A stretch of DNA of 64,000 nucleotides, taken from positions 26,406-90,405 of the forward strand of contig CAZLDI010000015.1 in assembly GCA_964558415.1 (NCBI GenBank), read 5' to 3'. Source of the DNA: CAZLDI01 sp964558415 (GTDB taxonomy: Bacteria > Chloroflexota > Dehalococcoidia > SM23-28-2 > RBG-16-64-32). Below, piece after piece: positions 16,932-25,486 of the stretch. The translations under genes were made by a program, and so were the position numbers. The number at the start of each line of letters is the position of its first letter. The first letter of the stretch is position 1. The notes under the pieces are model-generated. The model worked only from the letters and a program-made list of their open reading frames with translations, was not told the DNA's origin and made no database searches.

Positions 16932-17540
16932 TCAGTCTTCAACGCTACACGCCGCCGGGCCCGTTTTCGGAAGCTGGTCCTTGAATACCGGCATCCGCTT
17001 CCAGTCCGGCACCGGCGCCGTGCGGCCGGCCTCGGGGGCGTATACGGAGTGCTTGACAAGCTGCATCTTGTGAATATAACGCGGACAGTTGGGGAAGATT
17101 CGTTCCGCTCTCACCCGCACGATCAGCTGCGCCCCCGGGAACTCCGGGAGCAGCGGGTCGTCCGCGCTCACGCTTGCAGTTCCCTGGACGCGCATGCGGT
17201 TCTGGTTCTCGAAGTCGATGAACAGCATCCCGACCTTGGGATTCACCACGAGGTTGCCGAGGCTCTTGAACATGCCGTTGCCATCGTAGTTGGGAAACGC
17301 CAGCGTCTGGTCGTCGACGACCTTCACGAAGCCAGGGAGACCTCCCTTGTAAGAGACGTCAGGCCAGCCGTCCGCGTCCGCCGTCGCCAGAAAGAACATA
17401 TCGCAGTTCTCGATCTGGTTGACGTCGTGGGGCAGGAGGCGGTCATGCAGCGTCACCTCCTCCAGTCGATCGGCGATCCGCCGGCTGTCGAACTGCTCCT
17501 GCAGCGCCCGGTTGCCGTCGTGGTAAAGTCGCTCCGTCAC
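16932..17540 (-). CDS. Pyridoxamine 5'-phosphate oxidase-fold flavoprotein
   Basis: 202 residues with a PNPOx-like split barrel: CDMFFLATADADGWPDVSYKGG, then LAFPNYDGNGMFKSLGNLVVNPKVGMLFIDF, typical of FMN or F420 binding stress-type oxidases. The C-terminus contains NCPRYIHKMQ, a conserved feature of this subgroup. Real pyridoxamine oxidase activity is doubtful; a general flavin-dependent reductase or haem/flavin binding role is more likely. The GTG at 17540 has GAGG upstream; the TTG at 17570 is an alternative that adds ten residues. Confidence 0.82.
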   Translation of the reverse strand: MTERLYHDGNRALQEQFDSRRIADRLEEVTLHDRLLPHDVNQIENCDMFFLATADADGWPDVSYKGGLPGFVKVVDDQTLAFPNYDGNGMFKSLGNLVVNPKVGMLFIDFENQNRMRVQGTASVSADDPLLPEFPGAQLIVRVRAERIFPNCPRYIHKMQLVKHSVYAPEAGRTAPVPDWKRMPVFKDQLPKTGPAACSVED

Positions 17541-17621
17541 GCAGACCGCCTCTGACCCAATGCAGCCCAATTCATACCATTCAGCACGTTCATGCGCTCC
17601 ATTGTACCCCTTCGTCCGACA

Positions 17622-17930
17622 TCATGCGGCAGAGAGCCTCGTCCGCGAGGCGAGGACTGAGCTGATGTTGGAGACACAGAAGGGCAAAGTGTAAGTCAAC
17701 GGTACCTTCCAGTAAAGAGGCGCCGGCAAGTCGCCACTCAATATCAGGTTCCCTTGATTGACCATTGTCAGGAATGTGCCGACCAGGATCGCGATGACGG
17801 CCGCGCGGATGATGAAGGGTCGGTATCGTAGGATGCATTTCAAGTAGAGGGACGCAGACCTGCCGTGATAGCGCACGCCGTACTCGGAACCTTCCAGCAA
17901 ACCTCCGCAACGGCCGCAAGCCGGGCTCAC
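17622..17930 (-). CDS. NrtS-like small membrane protein (putative nitrate/nitrite transporter)
   Basis: 102 residues. Two hydrophobic segments (about 42-60 and 72-90) with the pattern ILVGTFLTMVNQGNLILSGD followed by WKVPLTYTLPFCVSNISSVLA. This matches my recollection of the NrtS family, small two-helix proteins first reported as nitrate/nitrite transporters in cyanobacteria. The first 20 residues (ACGRCGGLLEG) look like half of a zinc ribbon, which is not part of the family core, so the start (GTG at 17930) is uncertain; GTG at 17876 would remove it. No nitrogen genes are nearby apart from the nitrilase. Confidence 0.6.
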   Translation of the reverse strand: MSPACGRCGGLLEGSEYGVRYHGRSASLYLKCILRYRPFIIRAAVIAILVGTFLTMVNQGNLILSGDLPAPLYWKVPLTYTLPFCVSNISSVLASRTRLSAA

Positions 17931-18261
17931 GCGTTACGGCGGGGTACGGTCCCCAGCCGCCCCAGCCCCATTTCTCGCAGACTCTCCGGCTCGCTCACCG
18001 CGATGATCAACCTCATGCCCCCGGAGGCACACCTCCTCCAACCGACCACCGTCAATCAGACGAGTCATAGCTGCCGAGCACGGTCCTTCGTCGTCGCTCT
18101 ACGTACCGTCCACCCGTGTCCACGTCCGCTGTACCCGCTTCTTGATCTCCCGGTCAATCCGGTGAGGTTCATTATGAGCCCGCCTTCACTGGTGTCAAGC
18201 GAAAACGGTGCGATAGAATCCAGAATAGCCCAGCCGTCACCAGTGTGAGGTTCGCCCCTGT
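17931..18261. other. Intergenic region upstream of EF-G-like gene
   Basis: 331 bases between a divergent NrtS-like gene and the EF-G2 gene. I see no convincing coding frame: the open frames present are short, lack ribosome sites and have no recognisable motif. A TAGAAT at 18214-18219 could be a -10 box for the downstream gene, without a clear -35. A short GGAGG/CCTCC inverted repeat lies in the middle. Confidence 0.4.
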
Positions 18262-20319
18262 ATGAAGGACTACCCGGCAGATAAGATACGCAACATCGCC
18301 CTTGTGGGACACAGCGGTACCGGCAAGACCTCGCTCGCCGAGTCGCTGATGTTCGCTGCCGGAGCGACCAACCGCCTCGGTAAAATCGAGGACGGCTCCA
18401 CCATCAGCGACTGGGACCCGGACGAGCATAAACGAAACTTCAGCCTTAACCTCGCCGTGCTCCCACTGGAATGGGGCGAGCACAAGGTAAACCTGCTGGA
18501 CTCGCCCGGCTACATGGACTTCATGGGTGAAGTGAAGTGCGCCCTGCGTGCCGCCGACGCCGCCCTGATCACCATAGACGCATCCTCCGGCGTGCAGGTC
18601 GGCACGGAGTTCGCCTGGCGCTTCGCGGACGAGAACGAACTGCCCCGCGCGGTGTTCGTCAATCGCATGGACCGCGATAACGCGGACTGGAGCGGGGCCG
18701 TGGCCCAAATGCAGGCCCACTGGGGACAGAAAGTGGTTCCCATCCAGATTCCGATTGGCTCCCAACAGGCGTTTCAGGGCATCGTGGACCTGCTGAGCAT
18801 GAAGGCCTACATCGGTGAGAAAGCGGAAGAGCAAGATATACCGACGGAGCTCCAGGCCCAGGCCGACCAGTTGCGAGAGAAGTTGATTGAGGCTGCCGCT
18901 GAGACGGACGACGCGCTGATCACCAAGTACCTGGAGGGAGAGAAGCTGACGGCGGAAGAGCTCGCCGTCGGCGTCCGCACCGGTGTCGTTGCGGGGAGCA
19001 TCGTCCCCGTCTTCGCAGGGTCGGCGACGAAAGTCATCGGCTCGCGGCGCCTCCTTGATTCAATCGTCGCGATCTTCCCTTCGCCCGCGGACCGCCCCGT
19101 CAACACCGACGGCGGCGAGCTGGTTGCTGATCCGGGCAAGCCGTTGACCGCGCTTGTCTTCAAGACTTCGGCGGACCCGTACGTCGGACGGCTTACATAC
19201 TTCCGTGTCATCTCGGGAACGCTGAAGGCAGATTCACAGGTCTGGAACGCCAACAAGAAGACGCCGGAACGCGTGGGACCCGTGTATCACATCACCGGCA
19301 AGACACAAGACCACGTCGCGCAGATCACCGCGGGCGACATCGGCGCCGTGGCCAAGCTGGCGGATACGCAGACCGGCGATACCCTGTGCGCCAAAGAAGG
19401 TGCGGTCATCCTGCCACCGATCTCCTTCCCGGAGCCATCGTTCAGCGCCGCTATATCTCCCAAAACGAAGGCGGACCTTGACAAGATGGGCACGGCGCTC
19501 AATCGAATCGTGGAGGAGGATCCAAGCCTCCGCCTCGAGCGAGGCACGGACACACATGAGGTCATCCTCTCCGGCTTCGGAGAGTCTCACGTAGAGGTTG
19601 CGCTGGAGAAGATCCATCGGAAGTTCAGCGTGGACCTGGAGATGTCGGTGCCCAGGGTGCCATACCGTGAGACCGTGCGCGGGAAAGCGCAAGCCGAGTA
19701 CACGCACAAGAAGCAGACCGGTGGCCACGGGCAGTTCGCGCGCGTCGCGCTGGAGGTCGAGGGCCTACCGCGCGGTGCAGGTTTCGAGTTCGTGGACAAG
19801 ATCGTGGGCGGCGTTGTGCCCAGGCAGTACATCGGCTCAGTGGAAAAAGGGGTGACGGAGGCGCTCTCCGACGGCATTCAGGCCCACTTCCCAATTGTGG
19901 ACATGCGTGTGACCCTGTACGACGGCAAGGAGCATCCAGTTGACTCTTCAGACATCGCCTTCAAGATCGCGGCGTCCATGGCGATGAAAAAGGGCGCCCA
20001 GGACGCGCACCCCGTGATTCTTGAACCTATCATGAACATGCAGATCACGGTACCCGAGCCGAACACCGGAGACGTTATCAGCGACCTGAACGGAAAGCGT
20101 GCGCGTGTGCTGGGCATGAACCCTGCAGGCTCGATGACTACCATCGATGCCCAGGCGCCCATGGCTGAGGTGCAGCACTACGCGGCAGACATGCGCTCCA
20201 TCACCCAGGGCCGCGGATACTTCACAATGAGCGTAGCTCACTACGAGGAAGTCCCTTCTCATCAGGCTCAGAAGGTCATCGACCAGGCGAATAAGGAACG
20301 GGAGGAAGCCAAGGGGTAG
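18262..20319 (+). CDS. fusA: Elongation factor G-like translational GTPase (EF-G2 type)
   Basis: 685 residues with EF-G domains I-V. G1 is GHSGTGKTS, G3 is LLDSPGYMDF (canonical DTPGH is changed) and G4 is NRMDRD (canonical NKMD is changed). The switch I RGITI motif is replaced by NFSLNL. These changes are typical of the EF-G2/'EF-G-like' paralogue rather than the housekeeping factor. Domains III-V (PVIL-EPIMNMQITVPE, SMTTIDAQAPMAEV) are intact. Some EF-G2 proteins act in translocation or recycling with altered GTPase properties, so the role here is uncertain. GAGGT lies 11 bases before the ATG. No rpsL/rpsG/tuf neighbours, which also argues against the housekeeping fusA. Confidence 0.9.
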   Translation: MKDYPADKIRNIALVGHSGTGKTSLAESLMFAAGATNRLGKIEDGSTISDWDPDEHKRNFSLNLAVLPLEWGEHKVNLLDSPGYMDFMGEVKCALRAADAALITIDASSGVQVGTEFAWRFADENELPRAVFVNRMDRDNADWSGAVAQMQAHWGQKVVPIQIPIGSQQAFQGIVDLLSMKAYIGEKAEEQDIPTELQAQADQLREKLIEAAAETDDALITKYLEGEKLTAEELAVGVRTGVVAGSIVPVFAGSATKVIGSRRLLDSIVAIFPSPADRPVNTDGGELVADPGKPLTALVFKTSADPYVGRLTYFRVISGTLKADSQVWNANKKTPERVGPVYHITGKTQDHVAQITAGDIGAVAKLADTQTGDTLCAKEGAVILPPISFPEPSFSAAISPKTKADLDKMGTALNRIVEEDPSLRLERGTDTHEVILSGFGESHVEVALEKIHRKFSVDLEMSVPRVPYRETVRGKAQAEYTHKKQTGGHGQFARVALEVEGLPRGAGFEFVDKIVGGVVPRQYIGSVEKGVTEALSDGIQAHFPIVDMRVTLYDGKEHPVDSSDIAFKIAASMAMKKGAQDAHPVILEPIMNMQITVPEPNTGDVISDLNGKRARVLGMNPAGSMTTIDAQAPMAEVQHYAADMRSITQGRGYFTMSVAHYEEVPSHQAQKVIDQANKEREEAKG

Positions 20320-20340
20320 GCCCTGGCCCCGGCAGCAACG

Positions 20341-21072
20341 ATGGCACGCACTATCGAGACATCCCTGGCCCGCGAGCCGCTCGCGCTCAACGAGTTGGCG
20401 CGACTGATGACCGACCCACTGTTTTGGGGCGCCGAAGTCCCCCGCGGCGACGGCAGGCTTGTGCTGGTCCTGCCCGGCCTCTTCGGCAACGACTGGTACC
20501 TCCAACCGCTGCGCTCGTGGCTGGACCGGACAGGCTATCGCTCGGTGCCGTCCACGTTCTGGATCAACGCGGGTTGCCCGGAGCGCCTCACCCGTCAGGC
20601 GCAGGAGGCCGTGGAACGCCGTTTGAGCCGCCGCGAGCGGCCGGTCGTGATCATCGGACACAGCCGCGGCGGCATCCTGGCCAAGGCGATCGCCTCACGC
20701 CTCGGAGCGAAGGCGTCGCACCTGATCCTGCTTGGGTCGCCCGTCGGCGCGATGCTCAAATTCGAATGGGGCCGCCCGGGGCAGGCGCCTCCTGGCCCGT
20801 CACGAACGCTGGCAGACGCCAGCTCGCGGGCGCGCACCTTCCTTGACCCGGACTGCAACGCACCCGATTGCGGCTGTCCCTTCCTCCCGGACCTGCGCTC
20901 GCCGCTGAGCACGCAGACGAAAGTGGTCTCGATCTATAGCCGCGAGGACCCGATCGTACCTGCCTGGACCTGTCCCATACCCGGAGCGCAGAACGTCGAG
21001 GTCAGCGGGACGCATACCGGCCTGGCCTTCAACAGAGAGGTCTACCGCGCCCTTACGCAAGCCCTGGCGTAG
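20341..21072 (+). CDS. Alpha/beta hydrolase (lipase-like)
   Basis: 243 residues. VLVLPGLFGNDWYLQPLRSWL holds the oxyanion region and GHSRGG the nucleophile elbow with Ser. YSREDPIVP supplies a candidate Asp and GTHTGLAFN the His. A small Cys-containing insertion (DCNAPDCGCPF) sits before the Asp. This layout resembles PGAP1/triacylglycerol-lipase-type hydrolases acting on hydrophobic esters. No signal peptide. It starts 21 bases after the EF-G-like gene, in the same direction. Confidence 0.8.
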   Translation: MARTIETSLAREPLALNELARLMTDPLFWGAEVPRGDGRLVLVLPGLFGNDWYLQPLRSWLDRTGYRSVPSTFWINAGCPERLTRQAQEAVERRLSRRERPVVIIGHSRGGILAKAIASRLGAKASHLILLGSPVGAMLKFEWGRPGQAPPGPSRTLADASSRARTFLDPDCNAPDCGCPFLPDLRSPLSTQTKVVSIYSREDPIVPAWTCPIPGAQNVEVSGTHTGLAFNREVYRALTQALA

Positions 21073-21098
21073 GCGCGCCGGCAGGCGGTGCCGCCTGC

Positions 21099-21404
21099 TT
21101 ACTCGCGCACGATGATGTCTGCATCCAGAATCTTCCACTCCGCGCCGATCCTGGACCAACGCGCGCGCGTCGTGAAGGACTGTGGCCCCGCATACTTCAC
21201 ATCGTACAGGTAGTCGTCGCCGTCCTGCGTGAAGCCCAACACCTCGTAAGCGTTGATCTGCGGGGTTCCTCCACCGCCCATCGCCTGCTGCAGCTTCATC
21301 ATCGCGTCCGGCATAAGGTCAGTCACGATCTGCCCGATATCCATAATCACGATGGCGTTGCCATGACGGTGCACCGCCGCATCCACGATCTGGTCGATGG
21401 TCAC
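21099..21404 (-). CDS. NTF2/SnoaL-like small protein
   Basis: 101 residues. The C-terminal RARWSRIGAEWKILDADI is the usual closing strand pair of SnoaL/NTF2-like folds (write-up: a cone-shaped pocket of about 100 residues). The GTG at 21404 has AAGGAGG with six-base spacing, which fixes the start; longer in-frame readings run into the neighbouring binding-protein gene. No catalytic residues are evident. It lies 76 bases downstream of the binding lipoprotein, and a second protein of similar type sits at 23748-24140. Confidence 0.7.
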   Translation of the reverse strand: MTIDQIVDAAVHRHGNAIVIMDIGQIVTDLMPDAMMKLQQAMGGGGTPQINAYEVLGFTQDGDDYLYDVKYAGPQSFTTRARWSRIGAEWKILDADIIVRE

Positions 21405-21480
21405 TCGCGCCTCCTTCGATAAGCTGACTCGAGGCATGAATACAGGCCACTCCGGTCGCCGGTCAACTTGTTTATCGCAG

Positions 21481-22839
21481 CTATTCTTCTGCAGTTTCCA
21501 GAACTGGGTCGAACGACACGGGCCTCCCAATGCCAGCCGACCTTCCGTCGCCCTGGATGCGGACTATCTCGAGCGACTGGACGGCGTAGTGGTCCGCCGC
21601 CGCCAGATTGATCGTGGTCCCCGGCAGCATGAGCGAAGTCGGAAATCTCTGCAAGGACTCCGCGCCGCGGAGAACGCCTTCGCGCGTCAAGTCGTCACAT
21701 GAGCGGTTGAGTGATTCGACCGCGGCCTCTGCCAGCGTCTGCCCCTGAACGGTGAGGCTACTCACGTCGGGGCCCACGTAAGCTTCCATGATGCGTTGGT
21801 GCTCCAGCATAGCCGGGGACTCGGAGTCGTCCACCGCGCTGAGCAGCCACGCGCTCGACAGTGCGCCGGCAAGCAGCTGGAACCCCACCGCCAGCTGCTC
21901 CGCCTGCAGGCCCCCGCCTATCTCGCGGGCGATCGCTGTCGGTGAGTTGACGTAGCTCACAAACCACTGGGGGCGATACCCGTCGCCGCCTGCCAGCTTG
22001 ATCGCGTCGGCCGTCGTCTTCGCGGTAACGGCCAGCATCACCAGTTCGGCCCCGGCATCTCGTGCCGCCAGCACCAGCGCCTTCGGATCGCTCTCGGCGG
22101 TCAGCGCCTGTTCAGACACCAGGAGGTCGCGGCTGGCGATCGTCTCCTGGATGCCGCGCAGGTAGTCTTTTCCGAAGTCATCGTCCTGGTAGATAATCGC
22201 GGCCTTCTTGCCCGCCAGGCTTGCATTCATGTAGCTCGTCTGCGCCCTGGCGTCCGTCACGTAGTCCGGTGCCAGGGCGACCGTCCACAGAAACCTTGCC
22301 GCGTCGCCCCAGCCGGACCAACCATTCAGGGCGAACAGGTCCGGCACACCGTCCGCGGCGTTCCCGTCAACATTCGGATCGTTCAAGTAAGAGGCGACAG
22401 GCGCATGCTGGGCCATCCCTATACCCCCGATCAGGCCCACCACAACGTCCTCTTCCACAAGCTTCCTCGCCCCCTCAAGCGCCAGCTCCGGGTTGTTCTG
22501 GTCGTCGCGCGTGACAAGCACAACGTCGCGGGCGCAAACACCCTCGTCCTCTTCATTAACCTTCGCGAAATACGCCTGGACGGCCGCGGCAATATCCCTG
22601 AACGGCGTATCGCCGACGGCGGCGAGGTCGGCGGTCATCCCCAGCCGGATTTCCGTATCGCTAACACCTGGACCCGCGTCGCCTCCGCGCCCGGGCACGG
22701 TCACCCTGGTCGGCTCGATGGGAGACTGGCGCGGTCCGCCGGTGTCATCGCCGCACGCGACGATCGCGGCGAGCGCGATCGCGGCCGCTGCGACGGGAAG
22801 CAGCCGTCCATGGCGGACCGCATTCTGTGAGGTTGTCAC
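21481..22839 (-). CDS. Branched-chain amino acid-type ABC substrate-binding lipoprotein
   Basis: 452 residues. Signal peptide with lipobox (LAAIVAC, acylated Cys near residue 29), then a type I periplasmic-binding fold (Peripla_BP_6): IRLGMTADLAAVGD, VGLIGGIGMAQHAPVASYLN, KKAAIIYQDDDFGKDYLRGI, AGAELVMLAVTAKTTADAIKLA. It binds a small ligand outside the membrane and would deliver it to a Liv-type permease, but no permease or ATPase genes are in the window, so it is an orphan or acts as a receptor. The GTG start has no Shine-Dalgarno but a TACGAT box eight bases upstream with TTGAAC at 18-base spacing. Confidence 0.9.
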   Translation of the reverse strand: MTTSQNAVRHGRLLPVAAAAIALAAIVACGDDTGGPRQSPIEPTRVTVPGRGGDAGPGVSDTEIRLGMTADLAAVGDTPFRDIAAAVQAYFAKVNEEDEGVCARDVVLVTRDDQNNPELALEGARKLVEEDVVVGLIGGIGMAQHAPVASYLNDPNVDGNAADGVPDLFALNGWSGWGDAARFLWTVALAPDYVTDARAQTSYMNASLAGKKAAIIYQDDDFGKDYLRGIQETIASRDLLVSEQALTAESDPKALVLAARDAGAELVMLAVTAKTTADAIKLAGGDGYRPQWFVSYVNSPTAIAREIGGGLQAEQLAVGFQLLAGALSSAWLLSAVDDSESPAMLEHQRIMEAYVGPDVSSLTVQGQTLAEAAVESLNRSCDDLTREGVLRGAESLQRFPTSLMLPGTTINLAAADHYAVQSLEIVRIQGDGRSAGIGRPVSFDPVLETAEE

Positions 22840-22847
22840 GTGAGACC

Positions 22848-22877
22848 ATCGTAACGCTCATCCTCCGGCGGGTTCAA
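22848..22877 (-). promoter_or_regulatory. Promoter of binding lipoprotein gene (TTGAAC-N18-TACGAT)
   Basis: Minus-strand -35 TTGAAC at 22877-22872, 18-base spacer, -10 TACGAT at 22853-22848. The -10 ends eight bases before the GTG, so the mRNA would be leaderless or nearly so. Confidence 0.5.
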
Positions 22878-22989
22878 ACGTTCACGGTCGCGATTGCTCG
22901 TGGACGATTCGAACAGTTAGGATTAGGAGCGTTGTTTCCATACGCCCAGGGCTACCGGGCTAACGACTGGAATCAAGAGGAGGGACGCC

Positions 22990-23751
22990 TTGCAACGCAC
23001 CCATGCCGTGACTCTCGCGGACGCGGTGTTCCCGCGGCTTCAGACCGACAGCCGCCTTACGGCGGCCGTGCGCGACCTCGCCCTCATGCTGGGGTTTGCC
23101 GGACTTACGGCGCTTTGCGCCCAGATAGCGATCCGGACCCCCTGGACTACGGTCCCAATCACCGGACAGACCTTCGCTGTGCTCGTAGCCGGCGGTTCGC
23201 TCGGGGCATGGCGCGGCGCTGGATCGCTCTCCATCTACATGCTGCTCGGGATGATCGGCGTTCCGCTATTCGCTCCCGGCTCAGGCGTCGTAACCGGAAA
23301 CTGGGACGTTCATTTCATACTTCCATGGGACGGCACGGAGGCGTTCGTCTGGGACATCTCCAGCGGCGGTTATATAGTCGGGTTCATCCTGGCGGCCGGA
23401 TTGGTTGGCTTCCTCGCGGAGCGGAAGTGGGACAGAGGGCCATGGGTCCATCTCGGGCTGTTCTTCGGCAACGCCTTGCTCTACGTCCCCGGGCTCCTAT
23501 GGCTGGCATACCTCATCAGTACCGACTGGGAAGTCCCCGGGACAGGCACCGCGCTGGGCGAGTTCATCACCGGTTCCGGCACCTGGGACAAGACGCTAAA
23601 GGGCGGGCTCTACCCGTTCATAGTGGGGGATATGATGAAGCTGTTCCTCGCCGCGGTGACCCTACCGGCGGCGTGGAATCTCGTCCGCAGGTTCAAAGGC
23701 CGCGATCCGGCCGCGGAACAGGCGTCCCAGGAGAGCGGAGATACGCGCTAG
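22990..23751 (+). CDS. bioY: Biotin transporter BioY
   Basis: 253 residues, the S component of ECF-type biotin transporters: GFAGLTALCAQIAI, PITGQTFAVLVAGGSLGAWRGAGS and the GGYIVGFILAAGLVGFLAER segment with the usual helices. It is longer than the common 180-200 residues because of a loop of about 30 residues (containing a VTGNWDVHF segment) and a polar C-terminal tail. The start is a TTG at 22990 with GAGGAGGG upstream. No EcfA/T genes or biotin genes are adjacent; BioY can work alone or share an energising module. I see no biotin operator in the 150 bases upstream. Confidence 0.9.
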   Translation: MQRTHAVTLADAVFPRLQTDSRLTAAVRDLALMLGFAGLTALCAQIAIRTPWTTVPITGQTFAVLVAGGSLGAWRGAGSLSIYMLLGMIGVPLFAPGSGVVTGNWDVHFILPWDGTEAFVWDISSGGYIVGFILAAGLVGFLAERKWDRGPWVHLGLFFGNALLYVPGLLWLAYLISTDWEVPGTGTALGEFITGSGTWDKTLKGGLYPFIVGDMMKLFLAAVTLPAAWNLVRRFKGRDPAAEQASQESGDTR

Positions 23752-24140
23752 CGCCGCAGTCGCGCCAGCACGCCGAGAATAGACCCGGCTAGCCGGGAGA
23801 GCGGACCCGGACGCCTGTCGCCCTCCGCCCAAAGGCGCTCCGCGTGGACGACCATCCAGGCGCCATCTTCCAGCTTCCAGCGGCTGCGCACGATGAAGCT
23901 CTCATCGCGCACGAAGTAACGCACGTCAAACGAGAACTCAGAGCCCCTGGCTTCCTGAGACGCTATCTCGAACTTCGAGACGCGCGGGGGCACGCCCGGA
24001 AAAGACGCTCGCAGGGCGTCGATGGCCGTCGGCGTCAGGTACTTGGCGTAGCCGCTGATGTCCATCGAGACGCGCGCCTGCGCCTGCGCGTTCACGGCGG
24101 CGAGGAGGTCCTCAGGGGCTTCGGGCATGTCGAGACTCAT
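23748..24140 (-). CDS. SnoaL/NTF2-like protein
   Basis: 130 residues. FSFDVRYFVRDESFIVRSRWKLEDGAWMVVHAERLW is spread over the expected terminal beta strands of an NTF2-like fold (shown here only as the segments FDVRYFVRDES and RSRWKLEDGAWMVVHAER). The N-terminus is helical (PEDLLAAVNAQAQARVSMD) and the last 20 residues are basic and hydrophobic. The function is unknown. Its stop overlaps the end of bioY by four bases in convergent orientation. It resembles the small protein at 21099-21404 in general form. Confidence 0.62.
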   Translation of the reverse strand: MSLDMPEAPEDLLAAVNAQAQARVSMDISGYAKYLTPTAIDALRASFPGVPPRVSKFEIASQEARGSEFSFDVRYFVRDESFIVRSRWKLEDGAWMVVHAERLWAEGDRRPGPLSRLAGSILGVLARLRR

Positions 24141-24175
24141 TCAAGCAGACCGGATGCTAGACGGCAAACGGCCGA

Positions 24176-25486
24176 CTAGCCTTTGTCGGCATCAACGATG
24201 CGCAGGAAGCGGTGCTTGCCGACGCGGATGATGGCGCCAGGTTCCAGCACCGCGATGACACCCAGCGTGGCCCCGTGCTTTCGGCTGTACATACCCTGCC
24301 CCTTGTCCCTGCCGACGAGTTCTACTGCGCCCTGCCGTATCAGTCGCCTGCCTTCTGACAACGTCGCAACAAGACCGCTGCTGCAAAGCAGTGGCGGCAA
24401 CGACTCAGATCGACTGGAAATTCCGTTGAATGGCACGGTAACGTCAACGATTCCAGGTGGCAACTGTATGAGATCGAAAGCGTGCTGCGGATCTGCTCGG
24501 ATGCTGAACGTGATCTCGAAGTCCTCCTGAGCGTGCGTCGCCGCGTCGCCACTATGGAACTGCGCAACGATCTCGCGCGCCAGGCGCATCTTCGCGTCGC
24601 GCGCGGCAGTGCCGGTGGCGCTGCGCGCGGCCTCGATGTCCTTATCAGGCACGTCCGTCAGGAGCTCGAAGTACTGCGGCACAAGGGAATCGGGAATGGA
24701 CATGAGTTTTCCGTACATGTCGTCCGGCGCGTCGTCTATGCCCACGAAGTTGTCGAACGACTGGCTCATCTTCTTGACGCCGTCCAGGCCAACCAGCAGC
24801 GGCACCAGGAAGACGGCCTGACCCTGCCCCGCGGGCCCCGCCTCCTGGCCCATCATGCGCTGCAGCTCGCGGCCCACCAGGTTGTTGAACTTCTGGTCCG
24901 TCCCGCCGAACTCCACGTCGGACTCAATCGCGACAGAATCGTATCCCTGGAGCAGCGGATATAGCAGTTCGTGGACGCCTATCGGCAGCTGCCCGCCGAA
25001 GCGCTGCGCGAAATCGTCTCGCTCCAATATCTGCGCGATTGTGAAGCGAGCGGTCAGCCGCACCACGTCCGTGAGGCTGAACTTGTCGAACCACTCCGTT
25101 TGTCGCCTGATCTCCGTCTTCTCTGGATCAAGCACCTTGTAGAACTGACGCAAGATCTTCTCGGAGTTCGCCATCACCTGCTCTTCCGTCAGCATCGGGC
25201 GCGTCTCCGACTTCCCGGACGGGTCACCGATACGCGCCGTCCAATCGCCGATAATGACGACGACGGTATGCCCGAGGTTCTGGAACTTTCGAAGCTTCCT
25301 CAATCCCACCGCCCACCCCAGGGTGATTACGGGCACCGTGGGATCGAACCCCTGCTTCAACCGCAGATGCCGGCCGGAGCGCAGCGCGTCCAGCAACTCC
25401 TTCTGCGGCACTATCTCCGCAACGCCACGGGTCGTCAGGGAGCGGAGCTCGTCGGCCGAAGGGACGCGTACCTCAGGCCTGGACAC
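24176..25486 (-). CDS. tyrS: Tyrosyl-tRNA synthetase-like protein with degraded HIGH and KMSKS motifs
   Basis: 436 residues with the full TyrRS layout: Rossmann catalytic domain, ARIGDPSGKSETRP loop, QGYDSVAIESDVEFGGTDQK tyrosine/ATP site region, anticodon-binding helices and a C-terminal S4-like domain (about 365-435). Where class I enzymes have HIGH (usually HLGH after GFDPTAPD), this protein reads TLGW: both histidines are gone. The KMSKS loop reads KMSQS, losing the second Lys. The codons (ACC CTG GGG TGG) differ from His codons by several bases, so sequencing error is unlikely. It may be a duplicated TyrRS with changed or lost aminoacylation activity. The GTG start overlaps the 3' end of ribF by 14 bases. 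Confidence 0.85.
   Translation of the reverse strand: MSRPEVRVPSADELRSLTTRGVAEIVPQKELLDALRSGRHLRLKQGFDPTVPVITLGWAVGLRKLRKFQNLGHTVVVIIGDWTARIGDPSGKSETRPMLTEEQVMANSEKILRQFYKVLDPEKTEIRRQTEWFDKFSLTDVVRLTARFTIAQILERDDFAQRFGGQLPIGVHELLYPLLQGYDSVAIESDVEFGGTDQKFNNLVGRELQRMMGQEAGPAGQGQAVFLVPLLVGLDGVKKMSQSFDNFVGIDDAPDDMYGKLMSIPDSLVPQYFELLTDVPDKDIEAARSATGTAARDAKMRLAREIVAQFHSGDAATHAQEDFEITFSIRADPQHAFDLIQLPPGIVDVTVPFNGISSRSESLPPLLCSSGLVATLSEGRRLIRQGAVELVGRDKGQGMYSRKHGATLGVIAVLEPGAIIRVGKHRFLRIVDADKG

Noticed and set aside
17865..18248. Plus-strand open frame of 127 codons before the EF-G-like gene
   Set aside because: No motif, no ribosome site, overlaps the NrtS-like gene antisense and reads like random sequence.
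21405..21530. Upstream extension of the NTF2-like protein
   Set aside because: It would overlap the binding-protein gene, and the GTG at 21404 has an ideal AAGGAGG site.
22840..22989. Biotin operator or riboswitch before bioY
   Set aside because: No BirA-type palindrome or other known element was recognisable.
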